Notes under the pieces: model-generated
Database searches by the model: none
The model's input: only the letters and a program-made list of their open reading frames with translations
Told to the model about the DNA's origin: nothing
Translations under genes and position numbers: made by a program
Part shown: piece by piece, positions 43,511 through 56,800 of the stretch
Numbering within the stretch: position 1 is the first letter of the stretch
Layout of the letters: every line of letters begins with the position of its first letter
NCBI GenBank assembly: GCA_021307315.1
Contig: JAJSPD010000005.1
Coordinates: 1,144,386 to 1,208,385, forward strand
Direction: 5' to 3'
DNA length: 64,000 nucleotides
Source: Bisporella sp. PMI_857
Taxonomy: Eukaryota > Ascomycota > Leotiomycetes > Helotiales > Helotiaceae

Positions 43511-45238
43511 TGTAAGTTTGAGACAACAATATAGAACAGTAAGAAGAGCCTTAAATATAATCCGTCATATGTGTCTCTCTGCACGGCGTCTTAACTTTTT
43601 TTTTTTTCGCTCACATTCATTGTTGAGGCGACATTTCTTCTGATGTCGTGATCTATGATCGTAAGTGGGGCAAGAATGGGGGTGCTGCGCCGCTAATGCC
43701 AGAATTGGAAGCTCATGCAAGGTCACTTAGTAACAGTCTACTTCATAGATAAAAGAAAAATCCAAACTGGGGGATATTTGCAATGTCACAAACATTAAAG
43801 AAATCCATATATACGTTCTCATGTTCTTGGTATTCGAGATAGAAAGCATATCTCGGTGTTTGGATTTCTAATAGTCAGCTCTTCCCCGATCCATCTGGTA
43901 TGGTATATATGTGTCTTTGAAGTTCAGAAGATGCTATATAATAGCTCTGAAATCCGGAACTCGATGATTCGAACCTGTGATCTAAATCAATAATACAAGC
44001 CGCGTTTTCAAGACCTCAAAACATCCTCAACAATTCATATCTTCTGTACAAAATTTCATATTCACGAATGCTATATCAATATCATGGTAAGACCGAGGAT
44101 GTAATCTAAATATTGTGCACTACAAGGGAGAGGTAACATTTGTTCGTAATGAAGTCAACCGTTCACGAATTCTTGCGAGTATGTTTTCTGGAATTAACTC
44201 GGACATGGCCCTAGTTCAGTTCAAGAGAATTAAACATGGAGAGAACACTCTGCGACAGGGCTCATCATTTGAGATGTCTATGCTAAGTTGGTGAAATAGC
44301 AATACATGCTGCTTCCAACGGTAGTTCTTAAAAGCAAGGTATACTTGTCAAAGACTTACTGAGAAGGTTTTTATACATTTCAACCTTTCTTCTTTCACAC
44401 TAAAATGGATGTCAACCCATCAACTGATATGGCCTGTCTTTTTTGTGAGAAGCTAGATAAAGTCTGTCGATCGCAGATACTTTACGATGCCGCTGCTCTG
44501 AACTATATATACTGCTGATCAGCTATTTTGCCATGGCCTGTTCATCAGGATCTCTTGGTGAGAAGTGTCACCTGATGGTACTATCTGCTGTGTTTGATAG
44601 TGCAATTAACATGACTAATTTATTTTAAATAGCATCGATAGATCTGTGGATTCAAGATTTCATTCCACTACAACAGAATATACATGAAAATGCACCTGAA
44701 AGTACAAGCAACACTCAATCTGTCAAAATCCCCAAGTTAAGCGCCAGTTTTGGTATTGATAACTCAAAAAGGAAAATGCGGTAAACTCTATCACTAATAG
44801 AACTTGTTATCATGTGTTTTATTGAAACGACAGAGCCTGTGAGTGACTTGAAGTCGTAATACTGGGTTTGTTAGAGAAAAGAGATGTCGCACGGTACTTC
44901 AAGATTGCCCCACACCAACTGCGCCGCCTCTATTTTCAGCTTCTGCCCCCAATTTCTGAGGAGACATGCTGGCATTGAGCCACCAAACCCCTGTCAATAT
45001 TCTGTTCCAGCCAATGAAGAGAATCAAAGCATGGTCCTTGATTGAGAGCAATCGCTATCACACTTTGCCTCAAATGAGGCTGTTGGATCCAAGCTGAAAC
45101 AGGCCGATTTTCAATCCTGTTTGCCAGCCGTCTGACACAACTACGACAACGACATTTTTTCCTTCAATCGTCGGCTCCTCATCATCAACCGACTTTATCG
45201 ACTGGTTGCTCGAGGGACTCCATCTGCGCTTTTGAAGA
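43511..45238. other. Intergenic region between the MFS and MARVEL genes
   Basis: Divergent promoters of the two flanking genes plus about 1 kb of AT-rich sequence. A poly-T tract is at about 43596-43607. No gene recognised; a short frame at about 44404-44517 is unremarkable. Confidence 0.45.
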
Positions 45239-46190
45239 ATGGCGCTCAAAAGGAACAAACGAGGGGGTAGGCCATCGCCTTATCCACGGATTCCCTTCCA
45301 TGTCTTTAGGGCCGGGCAGCTCTTGAGTTCGATCGTGGTCAGCGGAATCATGGTATATTTCATGTACTATCTACGTGAGTATCTTCGTACCGGTAACCTG
45401 CGGAATAGCTGCGAACGTGCGCTAATGTCTCACCCAGGCATGGAGAATTATGCGATACCATGGACATTCATTGTGGTAGGTCTGCATTCGTTATCTCCTT
45501 TAAAGGGTCTCGTATTGAAGCAGTTCCGCTAACTGGCAGCAGTTGCTCTCGGTTTCTCTGGGAACAGTAGGAATATTGACGCTCACAATCATTTTGTACA
45601 ACTTCACCTACTTATCACCAAGATTCAACCTTATTCTTAACGGTGCCATATCATTTTTCTGGGCACTCGGACTTGCGCTTCTGACCTGGAGTGTGAGCAC
45701 ATCCCATGTGCTAGAAAAACAATGTACAGGGAAGGAATGGGGTGGGGTGGCACAAGCAGGTGTCTGTAGAGACTATAAAGCTCTATGGGGAATGACCTTA
45801 GTGGGAACGTATGTGCTTTCCCCCTAGCCTCAAAGTGAATAGGGCTAATACGCAAATTACAGCATATCCACGCTTGCTGCTCTTCTCCTTGATGCGCATA
45901 CATATCGGAAAACGACCAGACAAGGCAAATACTTGATGCCAGAGGATGATAAAGAGGCACGACGTTTGCATGATCTAAAGAGCGCCCGTGTACGAAGTGA
46001 AGGTTACGAGGCGCCTCTGGAGGAGAATGCCCCTGGCGGCTCGGTATTTGATTCAGATATTGGATATCATAATCGGTACGGAGCGGACGACGACCACGTT
46101 CATATTGCGGCTAGCCCCCACGGTTTTCTCGACAGTAAGCCGTCGCCACAGCACGACATGGGCTACCACAATCAATTCTTCCACGATTAG
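45239..46190 (+). CDS. MARVEL-domain membrane protein
   Basis: Four-span membrane protein of the MARVEL type, thought to act in membrane apposition and vesicle traffic; role in fungi is poorly known. Exons are 45239-45374, 45438-45475, 45540-45808 and 45863-46190, for 256 residues. The first span begins FHVFRAGQLLSSIVVSGIMVY near residue 20. The second and third spans follow the 38-nt exon (WTFIV joins QLLSVSLGTVGILTLTIILY, then NGAISFFWALGLALLTW). A Cys-containing loop precedes the last span (ISTLAALLLDA). The C-terminal 100 residues are polar with a YHNRYG/YHNQFF repeat. The acceptor of the second intron is a CAGCAG tandem (45537-45542), so a one-residue splice variant is possible; both keep frame. 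Confidence 0.85.
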
Positions 46191-48885
46191 TTAGACAGAT
46201 TGTGAGGAGGGATGGGAAATCTAAAAGGTAATGTTCAGCATATGGATGGTGTTTGGGTCAATGACTTTTTTTGGAGTACATATGGGGTTTTGCAGCGGAT
46301 TCTACCTGTATCAAAATGCGAATTATATGTTTCCAGCCTTTTAGTGAAGGAATATCTGAAACGTGTGACCCGGCCAGTATACAGTAGCTACCATATTACC
46401 GTTTGCTAAGCAGAAGCTTTGTTCAAGATAACGAGATAGTACACATGGCTGACTAAATCGATGATCGTCACTGTCATGGAGTCGATCAGTATCGACTGTG
46501 ACTTTGCTTCAACGCAAGCTCTTGTGAATGGAGTTATATCACAGCCACCTATTGATGAAATTTCAACAATGGCATCGGAAGCCCATCGATGAGTATTTTC
46601 GAACCATTCAGATTGCCCTGATGGTCGCCAAGGGTATTTACGTTCAGTACCAATGCTTCACTGCACAAGGGTGCCTCCTGTCAGAACTCAATTCACTGGC
46701 CTGCATGCACGTTTAATACCCGCAAAGGTGATCCTCCACAGTCCTGTGGCCTTGCCCGGACGTCAATTTGTGATGAAGGCTCACGTTCTATTGTTCTAAT
46801 CTCCAGATGTGGCTGCCCGTGGCGAACAGGTTGGCCGAAAATGCGTTACATCGGTGGGTTTTAAAAGTAAGGATCAACAGCGTCGGAATGCAGTGTAGAA
46901 CCTGCAAGTTCGAACCCTGAACGTGGTTTGGATTTCGGTCATTGCGAGACGTTTGCTTCATCTCGCGATTTCGATCCTATCATTAGTTGCCGAACCAATA
47001 CTGCTACTTGCCCTAACATACTGGGGATAACGACAACATTTTTTACAGGATTCAGATATCCCACTGAGGCAGGATAAGTTCGGGAAATACTTCGTGGGCA
47101 TATATTACTCATAGGTATTGGATTGAAGATTGGTTTGGATCCCTTTTAGAATACCTTCTGGTCTTCGGGATGCACGCCGAACTTCTAGCAGATAAGCATA
47201 TGCCATTCTAGTTCTCTTGCGCAAAATTGCATGTCGTAGCAGAAACGATGTTAAACTAACGGCTTTAGCCGATTGAAAACAGCACATGGCTCCAGGACTG
47301 ATCCTTGAGGGACAATATCACAACATATCTTGGGGATTTTGAGACATCCGAGATGTAACGAAAGCAAGCCCATGGGAGATCATTCGGCGGCCTGAATTCA
47401 ACCCTGACGCTGATGGTGCGGAGATCTTGAACCGTGCTAATCTCTACTACGAGCTTGCTTGATATCCTAACCTGAGCTTGGGAACATGCACAGGAAAGCT
47501 TGTGTGCCATCGTTTCTTTTGCTGCACATACTGGACAGGCCAGGAGGCACCACATTACTCGCGGGGAACCTCCTTACCCCTTGTTGGTCAGAGACTTCCT
47601 CAGGAAGATGGCGAATCCCCCTAGCTAGAGCGGCCTTGGTTTTGCTAATTCTCGTTTGCCATATCAACAATCGCTATTGCCGTCTGATCGATCTCGGGAT
47701 CCCCTTCAGCCACCATATTGGCAACGAAGTTTGCAAGAACAATTCAACCACTCTCCTGAACCGAGATCCATCATAAAAGCGCCACCTGCGGCATCTATCA
47801 CATCATGGCCAGGATTATAAGTGGAGACTTCACAGTAAATGTTATGGTGTACAAAGTATGTGCGACTGGATGAGGAAGGACATTGTCCCATTGTAGATTG
47901 GCAGGGGAAACGAGAAACGCCAACCGAGTTGAACGCCGTTGCACATCAAGAGCCACGTTTTGACGTCTGATGTAACTACTTGATGATAATGGCGCTTAAT
48001 CATTTCCCTGAATACGTTTTGAAGCGCTTGTGCCTTTATCAGTACGTTGTACGCTTCAGAGAGCGGGGTAATACTGTAATCAAACTGCACGGATGAATAT
48101 GACCGAAAGCCATTTCATTTCCCTTAGGGCTTCGCGCAAAATGGTAGAGAATGGTTAAAGCCTGCAGACGCGCCCCCATCGCCACCAACAGTGGTTAGGC
48201 TTTACTCTTTGTAGTCCTGCTCATCTCTAGTTCCAAATTTCCCATTACCGCACTGGGACGAAAGACACAAACTGTTGCCAAGCAAGGGGAGAAGTGGATA
48301 AATCTTTGGCATCTTTCTGCTCGACTGCGGCGCAGGCACTGAAAATTAATGTCCCGGCATATGTGTATCTGAGGTGGTTGAAAGAGAATATTGACCATTC
48401 ACTTCAGCATGCGAACTTGATTTGATACTGTATGTTCAATGCGATCCTTACGGTGATTCCGTAGGGACCAGGCGAGCGGATTGCCCTCGTCGGGAGACTT
48501 CCCTTCTCTGGGCTCTTGGACCGAGAACATACAGTACAATGCTCGGGAGGGCCCGATGATTCCCGTCTTTCCTCAACCCCACGATCTGGGTCAGAAAGTG
48601 GCTAGTGGTATGGATCTTAAAACCGTTATCGTGTCTGGGCTGCTCCTGGATAGCTCTGCATGTTTGAGGGCCCTTCGTAGTACAACATATTGGGTAGGCT
48701 ACATAGGAGTAATGCAATGTTACTCTGGAGCGTGAACTGTGGTGATATAATCAAGCTCGATGAGAAACTTGCTCTTTCAGAATCAGGCATAGAGTGTAAA
48801 CTGATCTTGCAGGTGGATCAATACCCCTCAAAAGAATCCCAAAATAATTCACTCCCACCCATGTTGGGTCGTCGGTCTGGATTAG

Positions 48886-48904
48886 GAGACAGACAGACAG
48901 ACAG
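48886..48904 (+). repeat. AGAC tetranucleotide microsatellite
   Basis: About four AGAC units in tandem near 48886-48904. Confidence 0.7.
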
Positions 48905-49149
48905 GCACAGCCCATGAAGTGGAGTTACGATGTGACTCCTAGAGCATTGTACTAAAAGATGATGAAGACGAAATTCCTGAAATGAGTTCGACTTGAAGGA
49001 AGGCAGCCTAGAATCAAACTGTCTCGTAATCCTGTACGACGGACGATATGATGGACTTGTCTGCTCCCAAGTATATGGACGTGTAGAATTTCGCCGTTGC
49101 CCCGGCTACGTCGGTATTGTTGGCATGTCGGGCCGAGCATTCGTATCTC

Positions 49150-49197
49150 GATGATGCTGATGACAATGATGATGACAATGATGATGATGATGATGGC
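49150..49197 (+). repeat. GAT/GAC trinucleotide-like microsatellite
   Basis: Imperfect GATGAT-GACAAT repeats. The run of His and Ile/Val residues in minus-strand open frames across it is an artefact of this repeat. Confidence 0.75.
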
Positions 49198-49430
49198 GAC
49201 CACCAGTAGAAAAGTAGGATTTAGGGCAGCCGTATGCGGTCCAAAGCCAAATCAAGATTTGGCAGTTTAAGTGGCTCACCGCAAGCGGCACAGTCAGATG
49301 GAATTGATGGGCGATGGTAGACTAGACGTCTTACGCGAATCAGCTGTTATGTTAAAAGAAGCAACAAATTTAGCGGTTAAATCACTTCCCTTTCTGAGGG
49401 TAAGGCTACAGTGCATGCCTAGCAGAGAAG

Positions 49431-49470
49431 ATGGAGATGGAGATGGAGAGCCCAGGACACAGGACACAGG
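49431..49470 (+). repeat. Short tandem repeats (ATGGAG)3 and (AGGACAC)2
   Basis: Two small repeats side by side; no function seen. Confidence 0.7.
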
Positions 49471-50041
49471 ACAAGATAATATCGGACCGTACTTTGACCC
49501 ATCCTTGTCGCAGCCAAGCTTTAGCCAAGAGACATATCCTTACATAGACAGACGATGCACTCGCTCACGCACAAATCGCCTACAATAGGTGAACCATGCG
49601 ACCACAAGATGGATAATCGGCTACAAGATTACCCAGGGCGCAAAACTAATTTCCTGGGAGCTTTCGCACATGGACTCCATGTGGGATGTTTAAGGCTCAA
49701 TGCCTGTGGAGGAGTCAGATTTCGACTGTTATTCCCCCAATAGGGAAAGTGACATAAGATGGCGAAAGCAGCAAACGCTTATCTGACGTATCTGGAGACT
49801 GACGGGACGATTTCCAGTCATCAAAACACGAGGGGTGTGATTCGACTATTGCGATGCAACCCTGTATTCGAGGATAAGCGGCACAGGCCGGTATCCAAGA
49901 GACATGCAGCTTTTGCTGCGTAGCGGCTGCGCGTTCTTGTCCCCTGGCAAGGCACTTAAGTACCGCCATTGTCATCCTATGTTCTCGCTTGTAGACTAAG
50001 GTGATCCTATATACAGAGGGTAGAGCCTCGTCAGACGTGAG

Positions 50042-51794
50042 ATGACAATGGAAGAATCCAGGAACCGCAAGATGAAGCCAAAGTCTACTCACCGATACCG
50101 AATATGTGGAACGCCTGTAAGAACAGGTTGTGTAACATGCAAGTACGCAAGGCTGGTGTTTCCTACGTTTACTTTTAGCCTCGAGTATATTACATAATCC
50201 TTACTCGACCTGGCGGCCCATTGTCATTAGCTTACGATACCCCGATTTCACTTCTGAGGCTAACATTGCGTCTAGAATTCGTAGAGTAAAGTGCGGAGAG
50301 GAGAAGCCGTTTTGTAAAAGGTGTACTTCAACAGGCCGTAAATGTGACGGATATGTACCTCTAGATCAACTCGGGAACGGACGAAGAGGATCTTCTGCAT
50401 CCCAATCCAAGGCTAAGTTTGACGATCCGCTGGAAGAGAAGACATTCAACTTCTTCACTACGGTTACGGCCCCAAAACTGTCCGGATATTTCACAGCCGA
50501 CTTCTGGCAGCGGAGGGTAATACGCGCCAGCAGTACCGAGCCATCTATACGGCATGCTGTTATAGCAATTGGTGCTATTCATCAAGATTTTATTTCAAGA
50601 CATGAGAACTACGGCGTCGGCCAGGACCCTTCTGTCAAGTCTTTTGCCTTCCGTCAGTACACCAAAGCTATCAGTCACTTACACAAGTTGATGTCTACTC
50701 GGACACAACAGCTAGACATAACTTTGATGTCGTGCATTCTCTTTATCTGTTTTGACTGTATATCTGGCAATTATGACTCTGCTATCATCCATCTAAAAGC
50801 AGGGCTCAAGATCCTTGAAGACATCAAGAAGCGAAATAGTCAAGCTTTGACTCCTACCGAAACCACCTCAGCACATGAGTGGGAACGAGAGTTCGCGCCA
50901 TTGCTGCTTAATTTGGGCGTACAAACAGCGTCGTTCGTTAATCCAAAATACCGCAAGGACCGAGCATCGCTCTGGAGGATGATGAGGGAAGCTAGAGTTC
51001 CAACGAGCCGTTCAACATTCAACTCCATATATGAGGCTAGACATGCCCTAGAAACGCTCATGGCCGATATAATGGCTGATAGAACGACGACTGAAGAGCG
51101 CACTGCGGTGCATCATTCTATTAGCCTCAATGGGCAGCAAACTCAACGACATGTTCATTTAATGAGCGAATGGAGGGCGTCGCTTGACCAATACGCCGCA
51201 ACCCTCTCAAAAAAGGCCACCACGAAATCCATGGAGAGCGGTATCAATTTGTTGATGGTACACTGGCTCTTGATATCGATCGTCATCAATATGCCGGCAA
51301 CATCGGAAGATAAATTTCAGGAGATGATGGCCCTGTGCGATACATTGGCACCACTAAATACTAACGGCACTTATGACTCAACAATTTTGGGCTTCTCTAC
51401 AGACATCGGCATTATCGCGCCATTATTCTTCGCAGCGTTGAGAGCGCCAACATTAAACATTCGAAGGCAAGCGTTAGATCTGCTGGCAAGATCACCTCGA
51501 AGGGAAGGGATGTGGGAGTCCAGCGATGCTGTCATGGTTGCTGGCGAAGCTCTCCGTGTCGCACAAGAGAAAGGCGATATCAGCGAGATATCGAGCTCCT
51601 CACTTCCCCCAAGAGGGTGCCTTGAAAATGAGATACAGATGTGGGCGGACGTGAGAAATGGCATGAGAAATAGCTTCGCCTCGCCCTTTTGTGAACAAGC
51701 GCCCTACTCGCCTCCAGCCTTTGCTCATGGTTTTCTGTTTACATGCTCAAATCCACCAGATCCTGGACTCATAATAGAGCGTCAAAGTTTTTGA
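50042..51794 (+). CDS. Zn2Cys6 fungal transcription factor
   Basis: Binuclear zinc-cluster DNA-binding regulator. Exons are 50042-50142 and 50276-51794, for 539 residues. Splicing of the 133-nt intron rebuilds a full cluster: Cys30-x2-Cys33-x6-Cys40-x6-Cys47-x2-Cys50-x6-Cys57 (TGCVTCKIRRVKCGEE, then FCKRC and GRKCDGY). The rest is helical and resembles the middle region of many such factors (AVIAIGAIHQDF near 165, FICFDCISGNYDSAIIHLKAG near 235). No neighbouring biosynthetic cluster hints at targets. The intron is longer than its neighbours, but the Cys spacing proves it. A specific name cannot be given. Confidence 0.9.
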
Positions 51795-53873
51795 GCAAAG
51801 CCATTATTCATTCCATGTATATATAATTTGGAAAGAATCTGTACGTATTCAACCATACATCCAGGATACCAAAGCCACATTCCCGAGCCAGCGTGGCCGG
51901 GAGTTCGTCATAAATTTTATGATAGGATTGAGTCACCAAATGCGGATGGGAACAGGAGCTTTGACGCAATTGTCTTGTCCTCTCACTCCAGTTGAATGGT
52001 GGCATCTTATTGTGGATTTATGTCGGCATCTACGGGCGGACCGTGCCGAAAGTGGGCTAATCATTGGTGATATCGATAGCACTATAAGAAAGATTATAGC
52101 ACACTATACAACAACTCGCGTTATGACAATCGTGTGGCTCGCTCTACCTTCCGACTGTCACTCACAGCCATGATATGCAGCAACAAGAAGCAGCTTCACC
52201 TCGCCGCATTTCATTTCCTCTGGTGCTGCCGATCAAAACCTCGGCATCGACATCGTGGTTGAGCTAGATAGAATATCCTCGCCAACCCCCCGAAACCAGG
52301 CTCACACAACCTTGGTGTGCCTAAAGAGGAGGCCAACAGTAGCGCCGCGAATTATAAGCGAATGTGCGCACTCTACGATGTAGTCGAGAAGCCGTATGAT
52401 TGATGCCTTTGTAGACGATACCCTGCTGCAAAACAAGGAAAGCGAGATCTTTGTGGACATGGGCAATGTACACCTACCGGAAGCCAACAACGAGCTGTAC
52501 GAAGCAGAACAACCACCGCGCATCGAGCGGCCGGCCCAAGGCTAGCCTGTCATTGTGCAAGCAGATGCATCCGAAGAGGGATGGCGTTTGGCCCTTGAGC
52601 GGCTGATCTAGTCTACCGCGCCAACTACATCGAAGACGGACAAGAGATATATCGCTCACGAAAACCCCACGCCATCGCGCCGGGGACGAAACCCTGACCA
52701 TCTTGGCATCCCACCGCGCGTTGCAGGTGAGCGGTTTTGATGGATCTGGCGGAGCATATCGTGCCGGAGCTAGCAAAGAGGAACTTAATGGCCGGCGGAA
52801 TACGAATGGCGCGACGTCGGGCTTGTGCCCCGAGGACCCATACAAACTCGCCATGAAAGCGGCAGCCGCAACAGAAAACCGCAGCGGGGCAGAGAAAAAA
52901 AAAAATCAAAAAAAAAAAATCTGTTTATAGACCAAGTAAGACACGATACCGGCGTCGCGGCGCCAGAAATAGAAAAGGGGGTTCGGTGCTTTAGAATGAT
53001 ATAAACTTTTTACATACACAGTACATACCCCCCCTTCTTGAATCACAACCTCTTTTTTTTTTTTTTTCATTCGAGCCACGTTCGTCGTCTTTTCTAAGGA
53101 GGCTCCAATGGGATGTATCGTTTAGTCATGTTGAATAGCAGGTGCGTCGGCATTCTATCAAGAGGTGGTGAAGAACGAGGACTTCGGCGGAAAGCAAGGA
53201 AAAGCTAGGATTGATCTGGGTTTGTGTCGGCAGATCTGTCGTGGATATGAAATGCTTGAGGAGAGGATTACTATCGGGATACTGAGAGGGGTTTTGGGAC
53301 TAGATAGACGGCGTGAGAGAGAAATGACCAAAAAATGCGTTCGATCCTAGGATGCAAAAAGGCATGCTTATAGATATGTGATGGATGTTACGAGCTCTGG
53401 AATCAAAGCCGAGCAGCGAACGCTTGCCTGAAAGGTTTATAGAATACATTTACCAAATTGACTAGGTCTTTCTAAGCACGTACCATTCAAGTATCCATGT
53501 TGAGCACAAAAAGTACTGAAAACAAAGACAAGTTGATCGTACAACAATTTGATTCCCTATATCCACTTCATATCAAGGCTATCTTATCCATCATCCTATC
53601 CTATCTTCATGCTACACAGAATATACTGTAAAAATCATGTCAAAATAATTGTCATCAACGTGCCCAATGCAATCGTTTGGTATCTAAAAAACACATTTCC
53701 AAAGCGAACAATAATATAAATTTCCAACATGAATATCGGAATCGCAACCACATATCGCTACTAAAATATAATCAATAAATAGTTGGAGGAAAATAAGACG
53801 CCTCCTTTTGGTAAAAATTGGACTTGAAATATATATCGTGACATTTGTGCTTCGTGTATGAGGGAGAGGAGTA
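51795..53873. other. Intergenic region downstream of the zinc-cluster gene
   Basis: No confident gene. The frame 52474-52854 (minus) and others nearby are unrecognised. A plus frame at about 52391-52545 contains a FVDDT-like string but nothing else of a reverse transcriptase. Homopolymer A and T tracts lie near 52906-52918 and 53052-53068. Confidence 0.45.
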
Positions 53874-56800
53874 TTAATACACCTTTCTTCGCATTCGTGA
53901 GAATGTTGACTCGTCCTTTGACTGGGACGTGACGAAAGGCTGGGGTTGCGCGTGCATAGCGCTTGGTGGTTCACTGTCTCGCAGGAAATTGGCCAAATCG
54001 CTGGTGCGGGCGTTAGCCGTCACAGGCTCCCTGGGTTGGTAGCTCTTCTGCTGGACTTTAGGTCTCGAGAGGTCATTGTTGCGTGCAGAATCAACCTGTG
54101 AGATGTAGTTGCCGTTGCCGCTCCGGGCTGGCTCATATGTGGCAGGCTTATAGTTGTTGTTGAATTGCACAGCTATTGGGGTGTGAGTCGGGAGCTTGGA
54201 CGCAGAAGTTTGAGATGGCCCGCGAGAATCATGGCCGCTAGACTTTGGCTTCGGTGGCGCATGGGAGCTAGAGCCAGTATCACGGCGGAAGCGAGACATG
54301 AAGCCTGACGTGCTTGATTTCTTTTTCAGCTTTTTGTTCTCCACTGCTGCTGGTGCTGGTGCCTGGTTGAAGAGCGGGGCGGGTGATGAATCAGGCGGAG
54401 GTGGAACGTTGCGCAGAAAATCGGCAAGAGATTCTTCTTGCGGTGGTGGCTTCTTCTTTGACCCAGAAAGCGCTGCATATTCCTCTTCCTCGTCACTGAC
54501 ATCGATTTGGTACATATCTTGTACGCGCCGTGTCTTCCGCTTGGGCATCATATCCTCTTCCTCTTCACCAAAGAAATTGCTAGCCTTAGTAGCAGCGCCT
54601 CTCGTTGGCTTGTTTGTGCTATTTAGCAATGCGCTCTGTGAACCAACGGAGCTGTTTACGGACGCAGAAGCTTGACTATCACGAGGATCGGGCAGGTTTG
54701 CATCGATAGCTTTACCACCCACGGCTCCTGACATCTGGTCCGAATCCATGGTAGTTCGGAAAGGAGCAACTGTCCGGGGAATACGGTGGCTATTGTTGTC
54801 AAGCTGTGGTCCACTTCTTACAAAATCGATGAGATCTGAAATGCTGTCGCCTCTGCGCACCACTGCGTCACGAGCCTGTAATTTATTCCTCCCGGCTGAC
54901 GATTCTGCGCGTCTCGGAAGTTTTGCAACCGTGGCAGCATCAGGGTTAGTCTTAATCTGTGCCAGACTGTTGGTGACGCGATGTCCATTAATAGGTGTAT
55001 TTCGGGCGGTTGATGAGTCGTAAAGATTGGTTGGTCCTGTGGACTTGATGAATTCTGCAAAGTCTCCAATCGATTCCCTATCAATTCTGGCATCTCGAGG
55101 TTGTGGAGCATTCGGACGCAATCTCGCGCCAGTGTTTGATGCCGGTCGAGAGATAGGTTGAGCCTGCCTGGACGATTTGGAGGATCGAGGCGTATCAGTC
55201 AGCCGAGGAATAGCGTGTTTGCCGAAAGACGATGAATGTGATCGGCTTGTGTTTGGTCTATGGCCATCCTGTTGCTTGACAACCACAGGCTGTGTAGTGT
55301 TGTACGGAGAGTCAGGTGACTATATCGTTGTCAGTGAAATACACAACTTTTGAACCAAGCGATACGTACCTCGATATCACGCATATTCTGGGGTGTTAGC
55401 GTGTACTGGATGGTCTGGTCGCTACGAATGAGTTGCTCGAAACTTCGGCCCTTATCTTCAACTGGTGTAGGACCACTCTCTTCAGATGTACGAACTGGCT
55501 TCAATTTATTCGACATTGAGGAGGTGCTAGAACCGGAGGTATGAATTGCCCTATGATTTTTGGGAAGCTCTTTCCTCGGGAACTCCTCTCTAGACAATCT
55601 TGGAGGAGAATTGCGTATACCGGTCGCTTGTGGTCGCACGTTCCTCTGCTGGTTCTGGCTGTTTGACTTTGACGAAGTGGAAGGTGAATGGCCATTGACA
55701 GCATAATCCGACGGGCTACGAGGGCCATGACTTCCACTGGCTTCATCAAAAGTACCTTGAGCCCCTTCAATCGTTTCTTTTAGCGGCGTGAGAGGAGGTG
55801 CTGCTTGAGCCTGGTGTTTAGACTCAGTAACTGAGCTGGCGTTGGCCGATGGATTTTGAGGCTCCGTCACAGGTTGGGCTGCTTGTATTCGGTTAGCATT
55901 TCGAGGAGGCGCTGCCTGAGCCTGGTGTTTAGACTCAGTAACTGAGCTGACGTTGGCCGATGGATTTTGAGGCTCCGCCAGAGGTTGGGCTGCTTGTATT
56001 CGGTTAGCATTTCGAGGAGGCGGCGGCTGGGAGAGCACGAATGCTTTAGGCTTCGAAGAAGTGGCGGCTTTAGGCTCTCTACCTATTGTTTCTGGCGTAG
56101 CAATTGCGGCCGGACTAGGATAGAAGTCTACCCCTTGCATAGCAGCGGCTAGATCTGATGGAACTGCAGTCATGGGTGGAGAGTAATCTTCAGGATCCTT
56201 TTCTTCTACTTCGGAGATAGACTTCTCAGTGCTATTTCTTTTTTTCGAACTCATCGATGAGCTATTTCGCATAAGAGGACTTGGATTGAGGTTCCTGGAT
56301 ACTGGGCTGGCAATTCGAGGTGTTTGGACGTCAATTATCGATGGGGAATGGATACTATTTGGTCTCGATCTCGTCAACGACACAGATCGTGCTAATGAGG
56401 TATCAGCAGGAGGAGTCCTAGACCCTGATGAGGTCTTAGTAGACGACACTTCGATGACACGTAGGGAATGGACGCTATGCGAGCGGCTACTAGACTCTCT
56501 GGATGGCGCGCTTGAGTCGTCAGGCGATATTCTTCCAGCAATTGACATACGCGACGATGTCATGATCTGAGGCTCCTCGGTAAACTCCTCCACATATTCA
56601 CTATCTGTTTCGACAGATGTTGTAGGTGCTTCACCATGTGCTGCCGCCACAATCCCAGCAACTGCAGCTGTGCCCATCGCTACTGCACTTGCCACGACAC
56701 CCGAAACAAGACTCTTCTGCTCAGCTGGTTCGCCATCTTCCTTTGGCTCTTGGGTAGTATGGATTTCTGCTTCGGCCTCGGCGTCATGAGCCTGGTCAAT

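Larger units (their letters stand above)
46191..50041. other. Large intergenic region with microsatellites
   Basis: Almost 3.9 kb with no confident gene. Minus-strand frames at 47265-47555, 47467-47670 and 47842-48090 might be fragments of an old gene but show no motif I trust. Three short tandem repeats occur: an AGAC repeat near 48886-48904, a GAT/GAC-type repeat near 49150-49197, and ATGGAG (three copies, 49431-49448) followed by AGGACAC copies (49454-49470). The end near 50041 is the promoter of the zinc-cluster gene. Confidence 0.45.

Noticed and set aside
43960..43990. A tRNA-like B-box (ATTCGAACC) near 43970, and a similar string near 46905
   Set aside because: The flanking bases do not form a T-arm or an acceptor stem, and no A-box is at the right distance.
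47842..48420. Possible polyketide-synthase-like or dehydrogenase fragment on the minus strand
   Set aside because: Only loose similarity in changing frames; no conserved motif was convincing.
49104..49291. Minus-strand ORFs with His- or Ile/Val-runs
   Set aside because: They are translations of the GAT/GAC microsatellite.
52391..52545. FVDDT-like motif as a reverse transcriptase fragment
   Set aside because: Only this short string fits; the flanking sequence has no other reverse-transcriptase block and no repeat ends.
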